A DNA stretch of 21,890 nucleotides from CAZQWJ01 sp964597265. GTDB lineage: Bacteria > Patescibacteriota > 4484-211 > JAGQKX01. A model generated the notes under the pieces. It did no database searches. It was not told where the DNA came from and saw only the letters and a program-made list of their open reading frames with translations. The DNA is taken from assembly GCA_964597265.1 (NCBI GenBank), contig CAZQWJ010000018.1, positions 1 through 21,890 on the forward strand. Reading direction: 5' to 3'. This document shows positions 6,334 to 14,164 of the stretch, in pieces. Position 1 is the first letter of the stretch; each line of letters begins with the position of its first letter. Both the position numbers and the translations under genes were made by a program.

Positions 6334-7070
6334 AAATACTTCTTCTACATGGATGGGGAGTTCAGGCCCCCGACAAAATAACCAAGCTTGCGGATGCACT
6401 CAAAGGTAAAGGGCATGAGGTCTATGTGCCGCATATGCCTGGATTTGGCCGACAAGAGCCGCCACTAACCCCGTGGGATGTGGGAGGATATGTGGATTGG
6501 GTTATCGCACAGCTTGCTGCCAAAGGTTGGGAGTCATGCGTCGTGGTTGGACATTCGTTTGGGGGAAGGGTCGCAATCAAACTGGCGGTGACGCACCCTG
6601 AAAAAGTATTCAAGCTCGTTTTGCTTGCGTCCGCAGGGCTAAAGCACCCTCTGAGCTTTAAGAGCAGATTAATCCAATTGGTTGGACAAACAGGAAAAGC
6701 GTTCTTTTCGCTTCCGGTGCTTTCTTGGGTTCGACCCAGTGTACATTCCTTCTGGCGTACCATCCTAAAGCATAAAGACTATTACCAGGCGTCCGGGGTT
6801 ATGCGAAAGACGTTTTTGCGTGTAGTGGGTGAAGACCTACGGGAGATTGTTTCCCAGATACATATGTCAACACTGATCATCTGGGGTAAAAAGGACCAAT
6901 TTGTGCCGGTGCAGGATGCGTATTTTTTGCATGAACACATCGCAGGGTCCAGGCTCAAAGTCTTATCTCAAGGTGATCACTTTGTTCCGTACAATTATCC
7001 CGAGGAGATAGCTGAGGAAATTGACGATTTTATTAAAGAAGAAACTTCCAAAACTAAGGTCTCATTGTGA
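6330..7070 (+). CDS. Alpha/beta hydrolase
   Basis: A 246-residue alpha/beta-hydrolase-fold protein. The oxyanion-region HGWG follows the first strand (residues 6-9). The nucleophile elbow is GHSFGG with S76, the acid is D189 in IWGKKDQFVP, and the histidine is H217 in QGDHFVPYNYPEE, so the full Ser-Asp-His triad is present. A cap segment lies between about 105 and 170. There is no signal peptide, so it is probably cytoplasmic. ATG at 6330 overlaps the TGA of the MurA-like gene, which places it in the same transcript. Substrate cannot be told; the family includes esterases, lipases and C-C hydrolases. Its place among wall genes suggests action on a lipid-linked or cell-envelope substrate, which is inference. 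Confidence 0.88.
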   Translation: MKILLLHGWGVQAPDKITKLADALKGKGHEVYVPHMPGFGRQEPPLTPWDVGGYVDWVIAQLAAKGWESCVVVGHSFGGRVAIKLAVTHPEKVFKLVLLASAGLKHPLSFKSRLIQLVGQTGKAFFSLPVLSWVRPSVHSFWRTILKHKDYYQASGVMRKTFLRVVGEDLREIVSQIHMSTLIIWGKKDQFVPVQDAYFLHEHIAGSRLKVLSQGDHFVPYNYPEEIAEEIDDFIKEETSKTKVSL

Positions 7071-7088
7071 GATCATTTTGGTCTGGTC

Positions 7089-7173
7089 GTCATCTCGAGT
7101 TTATCGAGAGATCTCTGTATCGTCAAATGGGATTTCTCCACAAGGCCTGCCTGCGCAGGCAGGTCGAAATGAC
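7089..7173. repeat. 85-bp inverted-repeat element (probable dispersed intergenic repeat)
   Basis: The ends are GTCATCTCGA (7089-7098) and TCGAAATGAC (7164-7173), inverted copies matching at 9 of 10. Inside are a hairpin TCTCGA-GTTTA-TCGAGA (7093-7109), the palindrome AGAGATCTCT overlapping it (7107-7116), GGGATTTCTCC (7129-7139), and an 18-bp perfect palindrome CCTGCCTGCGCAGGCAGG (7146-7163). Terminal GTCAT...ATGAC with GGATTTCTCCAC and GTCGAAATGAC resembles intergenic repeats that occur in many copies in Patescibacteria and some other bacterial genomes (recollection, not searched). It fills most of the 147-bp gap between the hydrolase and the MurF-like gene and codes for nothing. There is no U-tract, so terminator function is uncertain. 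Confidence 0.7.
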
Positions 7174-7217
7174 AAATATACCACTAGGCTGTCAAATAGT
7201 CTTGTGATCTCTACTGT

Positions 7218-8558
7218 ATGTGGCTTCCGTTATATTGGTTATACGTATGGCAAATTAAAGAATATCGATGGTATAGACTACTGAGCCACCTACGGCAATT
7301 GCCGCCAAGGGAATTGGTGAAAGAGCTGCTGTGGGGTAAGTATCGCCGTCCCACGTTCACTGCCAAACTTATTATTATCACCGCTATTGCAATCTCTTTA
7401 ATGGCAGTGTGTGTGAGGTTGGTAGGTCAGGTCCTTTTGGGAAGTATTGTGGCATGGTGGACTGCTCCAATACATATCAGTATTGCTGTATTGCTGGTTT
7501 CTCTTTTGGAATATCCAGTAAAGCAACGTATTATTACCAAAGCAGCATCCCACGCCAGGACAATGTTTCGTGATTCTCTCGTTATTGGTATAACTGGTAG
7601 CTATGGCAAAACCACGACCAAGGAGTTTATGGGCCAACTCCTGCAACAGCAATATCGTACTGCTATGACGCCCTTGCACGTCAACCAGACGCTGCCTTTG
7701 GCAAATTTCGTCAATAGCATTACAGCTTCGCCTGAGGTGTTGGTCGTGGAATATGCCTCGTACGGTAAGGGCAATATTCAATTTGATACGTCGCGTTTAG
7801 TAGCGCCGCATTGGGCGGTACTTACCGGCATCGCGCCGCAGCACCTGGCACTCTTTGGTAGTCTTGAGACAATAGTACAAGCGAAATTTGAACTCATTGA
7901 CGCACTCCCACAGGATGGGGTGGTGTTTTATAACGCAGACGATAAGCTTTTATCTACCCGCATACAGGAGCAGGTCACACGTGAAGTCGTACCGTTTTCT
8001 TCTAGTGACGCGGAGCCATGGCTTTCGGAAGTATCGTGGGCAGATTCGCTCAAAGGTCGATTGGTTGCCAATATACTTGGCAGTAATGTCGCGGCTGCAA
8101 TTGCAGTTGCTACACGTAAAGCAGTTACAAGAGAACACATTATTGCCGGTCTTGAAACACTGTCATGGCTGCCACGAACCTTAGAGGTTGTGGAAAAAAA
8201 TGGTGTGACAATTATTGATGACAGCTACAGCAGTAACCCGCATGGATTTGGAACACTTATGGACGTGGTCGAGAAGGAAGATGCCTCCAACAAAGTTTTA
8301 GTTACAAGCGGTATTATAGAACTGGGTGCTGCATCATTTGACATTAATCATCGGCTGGCACTGCAGGCGGTTGATGTATTCGATCACGTATGTATTACAA
8401 ACAAGGCCATGACTGATGCATGGCGTCAGGCAGGCGATATTGTTTCTGCATTGGATGAAGAAGAAACGATCCGCCAACTGCGTGATGTATGCCAATCGGG
8501 TACACTACTAGTTATTGAAGGGCGAATTCCTGAACGTATCAGGAAAGCACTTATTTAA
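7218..8558 (+). CDS. Membrane-anchored MurF-like Mur ligase
   Basis: A 446-residue Mur-ligase family protein. The first 120 residues hold a WQIKEYRWYRLLSHL segment and two hydrophobic helices (about 49-68 and 74-98) in place of the usual UDP-MurNAc-peptide binding domain. The central ATPase domain has the P-loop GITGSYGKTTTKE (K131), E178 of VVEYASYGKG, H209 in PQHLALFGS and the conserved Lys K223 of QAKFEL. The C-terminal domain has IIDDSYSSNP, the MurF DDxYxxNP motif, and a GIIELG segment. MurF adds D-Ala-D-Ala to the UDP-MurNAc-tripeptide; the same reaction is likely but not certain because the substrate-binding domain differs. ATG 7218 was taken because no later Met precedes the conserved N-terminal region. 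No Shine-Dalgarno sequence is visible. It ends one base before the next start. Confidence 0.82.
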   Translation: MWLPLYWLYVWQIKEYRWYRLLSHLRQLPPRELVKELLWGKYRRPTFTAKLIIITAIAISLMAVCVRLVGQVLLGSIVAWWTAPIHISIAVLLVSLLEYPVKQRIITKAASHARTMFRDSLVIGITGSYGKTTTKEFMGQLLQQQYRTAMTPLHVNQTLPLANFVNSITASPEVLVVEYASYGKGNIQFDTSRLVAPHWAVLTGIAPQHLALFGSLETIVQAKFELIDALPQDGVVFYNADDKLLSTRIQEQVTREVVPFSSSDAEPWLSEVSWADSLKGRLVANILGSNVAAAIAVATRKAVTREHIIAGLETLSWLPRTLEVVEKNGVTIIDDSYSSNPHGFGTLMDVVEKEDASNKVLVTSGIIELGAASFDINHRLALQAVDVFDHVCITNKAMTDAWRQAGDIVSALDEEETIRQLRDVCQSGTLLVIEGRIPERIRKALI

Positions 8559-8559
8559 C

Positions 8560-9795
8560 ATGTCCAAACTTATTGCCATCTCTCTGAACCCTAACATCCA
8601 GCGCGCTGATATTCGTCGAGTGTTATTGGCAGTACCCAAATTTATCTTGGGACAATTAGATGATCAGATCACGATCGTTGAGGAGATGTTTCGCAGTCGA
8701 TTCGGGCAAGAGTATCAGGTAATGAGTTTTTTGACCGGACGAGCTGGGTGGTGGGCGATCTTGTCGTGTTTGAATCTAGAGCAAGGCGACGAAGTACTAA
8801 TCCCCGCATTCACCTGCGTTGCGGTGGTTAACCCTATCCGGTGGTTGGGGTTGACGCCGGTGTTTGTAGATGTGGACAACAACTTTCACCTAGACCTTGA
8901 GGACGCACGCCAAAAGACCACTGCAAAAACCAAAGTGCTCCTCGCCCAACATACATTTGGTCAGCCGGCTGACATGCGTGCGTATCAGGCGTTTGCTGAT
9001 GAGCATAATCTGACTCTGATAGAAGATTGTGCGCACGCGCTTGGGGGAACGTTTGATGGTCAGGTGCTGGGAACATTTGGTGCAGCAGCGTTTTTTAGTT
9101 TTGGGCGGGATAAGAGTATATCGGCAGGTACCGGTGGCATGGTTATCGCCAAAGACCCTGAGCTTGCACAACGTCTACGTGATATCCAGCGCCACCAGCC
9201 TACGCCGTCGGCGTGGGAGGCAATCCAATACATACTGTATATTTTGAGCATTGAGGCTTTGTATGTACTGTATGCAGTACATCCGATAGTAGGCAAATTT
9301 TTTCACAAAGTACTTCTGGCAACTGGCTTTATCAAAACAGCCAATTCACCACAGGAAAAACAAGGACAATACGATCCGCATGTTCTACAGCAGTGGCACC
9401 CGATTTTGGCATGGTTGGCAGGAAGGCAACTTCAGGTCGTAGACGAGTTTAATGCCCATCGGCTCCAGATCGCCCATGTGTATACACAGCAACTTTCCGG
9501 TACCACGTTTGTGTTACCTACGTTAGTGGAAGGTGGCGTGTGTTTGCGCTACGCTATCCTGTCAGAATCACCCGATCGTCTCAGGCAACACGCAGCGCAG
9601 CAACACCTTGTGTTAGGTGATTGGTATGACCAGCCGATAGGGCCGCGGCAGGTAGATTTGGCAGGCATTGGCTATGAAAGCGGTTCGTGTCCAAATGCTG
9701 AGCGGCTTTCACGCATGGTAGTGAATCTGCCGACCAGCCCGCGAGTCAGTGTGGAGGATGCACAACGGGTGGTTACGTTCTTACGTAATACGTAG
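8560..9795 (+). CDS. DegT/DnrJ/EryC1/StrS-type PLP-dependent aminotransferase
   Basis: A 411-residue fold-type I PLP enzyme of the sugar-aminotransferase family. Visible motifs are FLTGRAGWWAIL (phosphate-binding region, G-R near 61-62), GDEVLIPAFTCVAVVNPI (77-94), the cofactor Asp in LIEDCAHALGGTF, and the Schiff-base lysine K185 in FSFGRDKSISAGTGGM. A hydrophobic stretch at about 220-255 is long for the family and could be membrane associated. ATG 8560 lies one base after the MurF-like stop and gives a normal N-terminus; a frame extending up to 8515 would overlap the upstream gene and is unlikely. Members transaminate nucleotide-linked keto-sugars. Its place between a Mur ligase and a FemAB-type transferase suggests envelope precursor modification, but the substrate is unknown. 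Confidence 0.85.
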   Translation: MSKLIAISLNPNIQRADIRRVLLAVPKFILGQLDDQITIVEEMFRSRFGQEYQVMSFLTGRAGWWAILSCLNLEQGDEVLIPAFTCVAVVNPIRWLGLTPVFVDVDNNFHLDLEDARQKTTAKTKVLLAQHTFGQPADMRAYQAFADEHNLTLIEDCAHALGGTFDGQVLGTFGAAAFFSFGRDKSISAGTGGMVIAKDPELAQRLRDIQRHQPTPSAWEAIQYILYILSIEALYVLYAVHPIVGKFFHKVLLATGFIKTANSPQEKQGQYDPHVLQQWHPILAWLAGRQLQVVDEFNAHRLQIAHVYTQQLSGTTFVLPTLVEGGVCLRYAILSESPDRLRQHAAQQHLVLGDWYDQPIGPRQVDLAGIGYESGSCPNAERLSRMVVNLPTSPRVSVEDAQRVVTFLRNT

Positions 9796-9804
9796 AGATA
9801 CAGT

Positions 9805-10863
9805 ATGACTATCAGACCTATTGATACACAACAAGACTGGGATGGTTTTGTGCAGGCGCAAGAGAATGGGTTGTTTTTGCAGTCATGGAATTGGGGGCAG
9901 TTTGAAAAATCGTTCGGGCATAAGGTGCACTATTGGGGATTGTATGAGCAGGACACGTTGTGTGGTGTGTCGCTGATTGTGCAGGTAGTTTCCAAACGAG
10001 GGCGGTATCTGGAGTGCTTAGGTGGCCCGGTGTTTGAGGAATTTACCAAGGATCGTTTTGATGCATGGATGCAGCAGGTAACGGCATTTGCACAAGATAC
10101 AGGCAGTGATTTTCTTAGATTTCGGTTGCCATTGCCCCATTCGGATGAAGGGGTGAGGTATTTAGCTGCGCATGGAGCCAAAGAAGCACCATTGTATTAC
10201 CAGGCAGAGTTAACACGTAGAATCAGTCTACAACCAGAGGTGGATACGTTATTTTCCCATATGAAGAAGAAGACGCGATATGAAATCCGTCGATCATTAC
10301 GAGAAAGCGTGGAGGTAGAAAAAGTCTATCCTTCCGGGTTGTCGAGTGATGAATGGGAACGTGCGTTTGGTGTATTCTGGGGATTGTATCAAGCAATGAT
10401 TGGCAGGCAGCGGTATGTTGGGTATGGCAGGAGTTATCTACACCGACAATTCGAGTTATTCTTCACCAGCGGCCAGGCGTATATATATCTAGCCAAACAC
10501 GATGGTGAATATGTCGCGGCCTCAATCTTTTTGGATTACGGTTCAACCACTACCTATCATCACGCTGCTAGCCTCCCACAAACCGCAATCTCAGCACCTG
10601 CGGTGTTGATCTGGGAGGCCATGCAGGAGGCAAAAACAAGAGGGCGAGCATGGTTTGATTTATTTGGTATTGCACCTCCGGGCAAACGGTACGCATCGCG
10701 GTTAGGCCTGACATATTTCAAAGAAGGTTTTGGTGGAGAGGAATTTCAATGGTTGCGCACACGTGATGTGATCTTCAATCCAATCGGGTACAAAGTTTCC
10801 AGATTGATTGAACAAATCCCTGGTCGTTGGCGACAATGGGGAAGTAGTATTATCAAGATATGA
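9805..10863 (+). CDS. FemAB/FemX-type peptidoglycan bridge aminoacyltransferase
   Basis: A 352-residue protein of the FemABX family, which uses aminoacyl-tRNA to add amino acids to the stem peptide of lipid II and so builds interpeptide bridges. The fold is two GNAT-like domains. Recognisable features are FLQSWNWGQFEKSFGHKVHYWGLY (broken across residues 19-42), FLRFRLPLP, the conserved MKKKTRYEIRRSLRE segment (about 153-167), and WFDLFGIAP followed by LTYFKEGFGGE near the C-terminus, where the family usually has GxFKxxFGG. No coiled-coil serine-tRNA-synthetase-like arm is evident. It starts 9 bases after the aminotransferase and overlaps mraY by 4 bases (ATGA), so it is tightly coupled to lipid I synthesis. 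Which amino acid is added cannot be told. Confidence 0.88.
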   Translation: MTIRPIDTQQDWDGFVQAQENGLFLQSWNWGQFEKSFGHKVHYWGLYEQDTLCGVSLIVQVVSKRGRYLECLGGPVFEEFTKDRFDAWMQQVTAFAQDTGSDFLRFRLPLPHSDEGVRYLAAHGAKEAPLYYQAELTRRISLQPEVDTLFSHMKKKTRYEIRRSLRESVEVEKVYPSGLSSDEWERAFGVFWGLYQAMIGRQRYVGYGRSYLHRQFELFFTSGQAYIYLAKHDGEYVAASIFLDYGSTTTYHHAASLPQTAISAPAVLIWEAMQEAKTRGRAWFDLFGIAPPGKRYASRLGLTYFKEGFGGEEFQWLRTRDVIFNPIGYKVSRLIEQIPGRWRQWGSSIIKI

Positions 10864-11849
10864 ACACGCTTTTGGGGCTCCTACTAATTTCTGCGGCAGT
10901 TACGGGTTTGGCGATTATACCGAGCATCCATCTGCTGTATCGATTGCACTTCCGCACACCAGAGTATGAAAGCAAAGATCTATTGGGGCGGCTTAGTTTG
11001 TTTAATGTGTTTCATGGGTGGAAGAAGGGTACACCGACCGGAGTAGGTATTTTGATGTTGGTTGTGTATGTGTTGATGTATGGTGCGTGGTATGTATTTT
11101 TTGAGAACGCGATTACGTGGGTTGGATGGGCGATGCTATCTGCAGGGATAGGGTTTGGGCTACTTGGTTTGTATGACGATATCACCAAGTTTTTTCAGCT
11201 ACACAAAGGCGCATGGGGGCTTCAGACGCGGCACAAATTTGTTCTGCAATGGATATTAGGTTTGGCTATCGGGTATTTATTATATACCCATGGCGGATTG
11301 GTAAGCATCGGGCCGCTTCACGTGGGCGGGATGTTTGTGGTTATAGCGGCGTTTGTGATTGTATCTATGAGCAATGCTTTTAATATCACTGATGGGATGG
11401 ATGGGTTGTCGTCAGGGTTGTTGCTTATGACGCTTGCAGGATTTTGGGTAATTATGCCCGAATGGTTGTATGAAGCACAGGTGGGTATTGCTATTTTGAT
11501 TGGTGTGATACTGCCGTACTTGTATTTTAATATTTATCCTGCGCGGGTATTGATGGGAGATTCGGGAGCATTGGCGTTTGGCGCGTTGATCGGCGTGTTG
11601 GCGTTGATAAGCGATACCGTGCTTGTTTTGCCGGTTATTGCAGGTGTCTTCATAGCTGAAATGCTGAGTTCATTGGTACAAGTACTATCTTTTCGATTGA
11701 GAGGTGGCAAACGGATATTTCTTATTGCACCGCTACATCACCACTTAGAAGCATTGGGTTGGCCAGAAACCAAAGTGACCATGAGGCTTTGGTTGGCTGG
11801 TGCGGTATTGACACTCATAGGTATAGGTATTGCATTATTTCCTTTGTAA
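10860..11849 (+). CDS. mraY: Phospho-N-acetylmuramoyl-pentapeptide-transferase MraY
   Basis: A 329-residue polytopic membrane enzyme (about ten helices) that transfers phospho-MurNAc-pentapeptide from UDP to undecaprenyl phosphate, making lipid I. The signature motifs are all present: KKGTPTGVG (55-63), the metal-binding LYDDITK with D106-D107, NAFNITDGMDGL (172-183), MGDSGALAFG with D234, and PLHHHLEALGW with H293-H295. Length is slightly below the E. coli protein (360). Its ATG overlaps the stop of the FemAB-like gene and ftsW follows after two bases, so translation is probably coupled along the block. Confidence 0.97.
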   Translation: MNTLLGLLLISAAVTGLAIIPSIHLLYRLHFRTPEYESKDLLGRLSLFNVFHGWKKGTPTGVGILMLVVYVLMYGAWYVFFENAITWVGWAMLSAGIGFGLLGLYDDITKFFQLHKGAWGLQTRHKFVLQWILGLAIGYLLYTHGGLVSIGPLHVGGMFVVIAAFVIVSMSNAFNITDGMDGLSSGLLLMTLAGFWVIMPEWLYEAQVGIAILIGVILPYLYFNIYPARVLMGDSGALAFGALIGVLALISDTVLVLPVIAGVFIAEMLSSLVQVLSFRLRGGKRIFLIAPLHHHLEALGWPETKVTMRLWLAGAVLTLIGIGIALFPL

Positions 11850-11851
11850 AT

Positions 11852-13057
11852 ATGCGTAAAAAAACACGAACATCTTCCAAGACCAAAATTGCCAAATCGC
11901 CAAGAACGACGAAAACCGCCTATCATATGGCGCGTCCTGATTATGTATTAGGTTTGCTGGTTTTGGGCCTGACACTATTTGGCGTTTTGATGGTGTATAA
12001 CACGGGTGTAGTGGTTGCGCACGAAGAGTTTGGCGACAAATTTTGGTTTCTAAAGAATCAAAGCCTATGGGCATTAATTGGCATTAGTGGTGGCTATGTG
12101 GTCTCTAACATTCACTACTCGCGCTGGAAAAGCTGGGCCAAGCCATTGTATTTAATTTCGGTTGCGCTTCTTATATTGGTGCTTATTCCAGGTTTGTCAC
12201 CGGAAATATATGGTGCGCGACGACGACTGTCATTTCCCGTTGGTTTGCCTTTTTTGGGACACTTGAGTGTACAGCCGTCTGAAATGGCCAAATTCACTGT
12301 GGTCTTATATTTGGCATCATGGTTGCCCACACTGATTCCTCAAGGCAAAGGTAAGGGTACAAAGCCGCCTGTGCTCAAAGCAATCATGCCATTTTTGGGA
12401 ACGCTCGGGCTGATCCTGGGGCTTATCATGTTGCAGCCTGATTTGGGTACTTCGCTGATTATCGGAGGTAGTGCTATGATGGTGTATTTTCTCTCTGGTG
12501 TGCCGCTGACAGGTGTTTTGATGGTAGCCTTGTTGGGAGTAATTGGCGCTGCCGGATTTGCGTTCTCCTCCGAATATCGACGTAATCGGATATTCACATT
12601 CCTCAATCCGGCAGAAGATACACTATCCCTTTCGTATCATATCAATCAGATATTCATAGCGCTTGGATCGGGTGGATTGCTTGGGGTAGGGCTTGGCCAT
12701 AGTCGACAAAAATATCAGTATTTGCCCGAAGTAACCACAGACAGTATCTTTGCTGTTATCGGTGAAGAATTGGGGTTTCTCGGCGCGTCATTGGTGATTG
12801 TCGCGTTTGTGGTGATTATCTGGCGGGGTTTTGAAATTATCAAAGGGTGTGAGGATCCGTTTGGCAGGTTACTGGCGACTGGTATTGTTTCTATTATCAG
12901 CGTGCAGGCGTTTTTGAACCTGATGAGTATGGTATCGTTAATTCCTCTTACTGGTGTGCCTTTGCCTTTTATTTCCTACGGCGGAAGCTCATTGACCATG
13001 TTGCTGATAGAGGTTGGTATACTGCTAAACATTAGCAAGTATGCACACCCCACATAG
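11852..13057 (+). CDS. ftsW: Septal SEDS peptidoglycan glycosyltransferase FtsW
   Basis: A 401-residue SEDS-family polymerase with about ten membrane helices. It polymerises lipid II into glycan strands at the septum with FtsI. Family motifs are GARRRLSF (121-128), VQPSEMAKF (140-148), QPDLGTS (195-201), LNPAED (251-256, whose D256 is probably the catalytic aspartate), LGSGGLLGVGLGHS, YLPEVTTDSIFAVIGEELG and FISYGGSSLTMLL near the C-terminus. A basic, Lys/Arg/Thr-rich cytoplasmic head of about 28 residues precedes the first helix. The frame is open further upstream to 11759, inside mraY; ATG 11852, two bases after the mraY stop, is preferred. FtsW rather than RodA is supported by the dcw position. 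Confidence 0.95.
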   Translation: MRKKTRTSSKTKIAKSPRTTKTAYHMARPDYVLGLLVLGLTLFGVLMVYNTGVVVAHEEFGDKFWFLKNQSLWALIGISGGYVVSNIHYSRWKSWAKPLYLISVALLILVLIPGLSPEIYGARRRLSFPVGLPFLGHLSVQPSEMAKFTVVLYLASWLPTLIPQGKGKGTKPPVLKAIMPFLGTLGLILGLIMLQPDLGTSLIIGGSAMMVYFLSGVPLTGVLMVALLGVIGAAGFAFSSEYRRNRIFTFLNPAEDTLSLSYHINQIFIALGSGGLLGVGLGHSRQKYQYLPEVTTDSIFAVIGEELGFLGASLVIVAFVVIIWRGFEIIKGCEDPFGRLLATGIVSIISVQAFLNLMSMVSLIPLTGVPLPFISYGGSSLTMLLIEVGILLNISKYAHPT

Positions 13058-13058
13058 T

Positions 13059-14162
13059 ATGCGGTTAATATTCACTGGTGGTCATCACAATTCGGCCTTG
13101 GAGGTCGCAGAAGATATGAAACAGACGCATGGCGCTGATATCCTGTGGCTAGGCCATCGCCATGTATCGCTGTCGGATAAAAGCGATTCTGCAGAATACA
13201 AAGAGGTCGTTCGGGCAGGTATTGGGTTTGTAGATATCAAAGCAGGTAAGGTGTATAAGACGCTTCATCCAGTGCACTGGCTGCGGTTACCCTATGGCTT
13301 TTTGCAATCGCTGTGGCACGTGGTGCGGTTTCGTCCTGATGTGATTGTGTCATTTGGGGGGTATTTGGCTGTGCCTGTTGTTCTTGCAGGATGGCTTTTG
13401 AGGGTACCTGTTGTAACACACGAGCAAACCGTAGTGGTAGGCTTTGCCAATAGATTCATCAGCAAGTTTGCGAAAAAAATCCTGGTAACATGGGAAGCGA
13501 GTAAGGTGTTTTTCCCTCCTGACAAGGTGGTTGTGACAGGTTTGCCACTGCGAAGGGCTATTTTTCAAAATACCTCACAGGAGTACACGTTTGCTGAGGA
13601 CCTGCCAGTGGTATTTATCACCGCAGGCAAACAAGGATCACACAAAATCAATAGAATAGTGTTGGATATTTTGCCTGACTTACTCAATAGATACAATGTG
13701 ATTCATCAGTGTGGCAGCCACACACAGTATCAAGATTTGAGCGCGCTTCAGCAGGCAGCGTCTAAACTCTCTGGTACGCTACAGGGGCGTTATGTGGTTT
13801 GCCAATACATTTTTCAAGACACAATAGGAGAGGCATTTGCCAAAGCAGATATCGTGGTAAGCCGAGCCGGTGCTCATACGATCTACGAGTTGGCGGCCTT
13901 GGGCAAACCTGCAGTTATTATTCCAATCCCATGGGTATCGCATAACGAACAATACAAAAACGCTCAGATGCTTACTGACAAAGGCGCGGCTTTGATCCTG
14001 CCTGAGGAGCGATTAACCGAGCCGAAAGCACTACTTGGGGCAATCAATACTGTGCATGATGACTATGAGAGCTATCTATCAAACGCCAAAAACACTTCGA
14101 GCATGATACTGCGTGATGCAGTAGAACGTATCGCGGCTGAGATTATCTCGGTGGCAGAGTAA
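13059..14162 (+). CDS. murG: MurG-type UDP-GlcNAc:lipid I glycosyltransferase
   Basis: A 367-residue GT28 family enzyme that adds GlcNAc to lipid I on the cytoplasmic face, making lipid II. The N-terminal glycine loop is FTGGHHNSALEVAE (5-18) rather than the canonical GGTGGHxxPxLA, keeping the GGH portion. Other features are FRPDVIVSFGGYLAVPVVLAG, THEQTVVVGFANR, the second Gly-rich site ITAGKQGSHKIN, and SRAGAHTIYELAALGKP followed by IPIPWVSHNEQYKNA, which contains the UDP-GlcNAc-binding Glu. ATG 13059 is preferred to ATG 13041 because the latter lies inside ftsW and adds six residues before the first strand. It follows ftsW by one base and precedes ftsQ by two. Confidence 0.93.
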   Translation: MRLIFTGGHHNSALEVAEDMKQTHGADILWLGHRHVSLSDKSDSAEYKEVVRAGIGFVDIKAGKVYKTLHPVHWLRLPYGFLQSLWHVVRFRPDVIVSFGGYLAVPVVLAGWLLRVPVVTHEQTVVVGFANRFISKFAKKILVTWEASKVFFPPDKVVVTGLPLRRAIFQNTSQEYTFAEDLPVVFITAGKQGSHKINRIVLDILPDLLNRYNVIHQCGSHTQYQDLSALQQAASKLSGTLQGRYVVCQYIFQDTIGEAFAKADIVVSRAGAHTIYELAALGKPAVIIPIPWVSHNEQYKNAQMLTDKGAALILPEERLTEPKALLGAINTVHDDYESYLSNAKNTSSMILRDAVERIAAEIISVAE

Positions 14163-14164
14163 GT

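Noticed and set aside
7021..7284. 87-codon plus-strand open frame
   Set aside because: It starts inside the hydrolase, runs through the inverted-repeat element and ends in the MurF-like gene; the predicted peptide is just the repeat translated.
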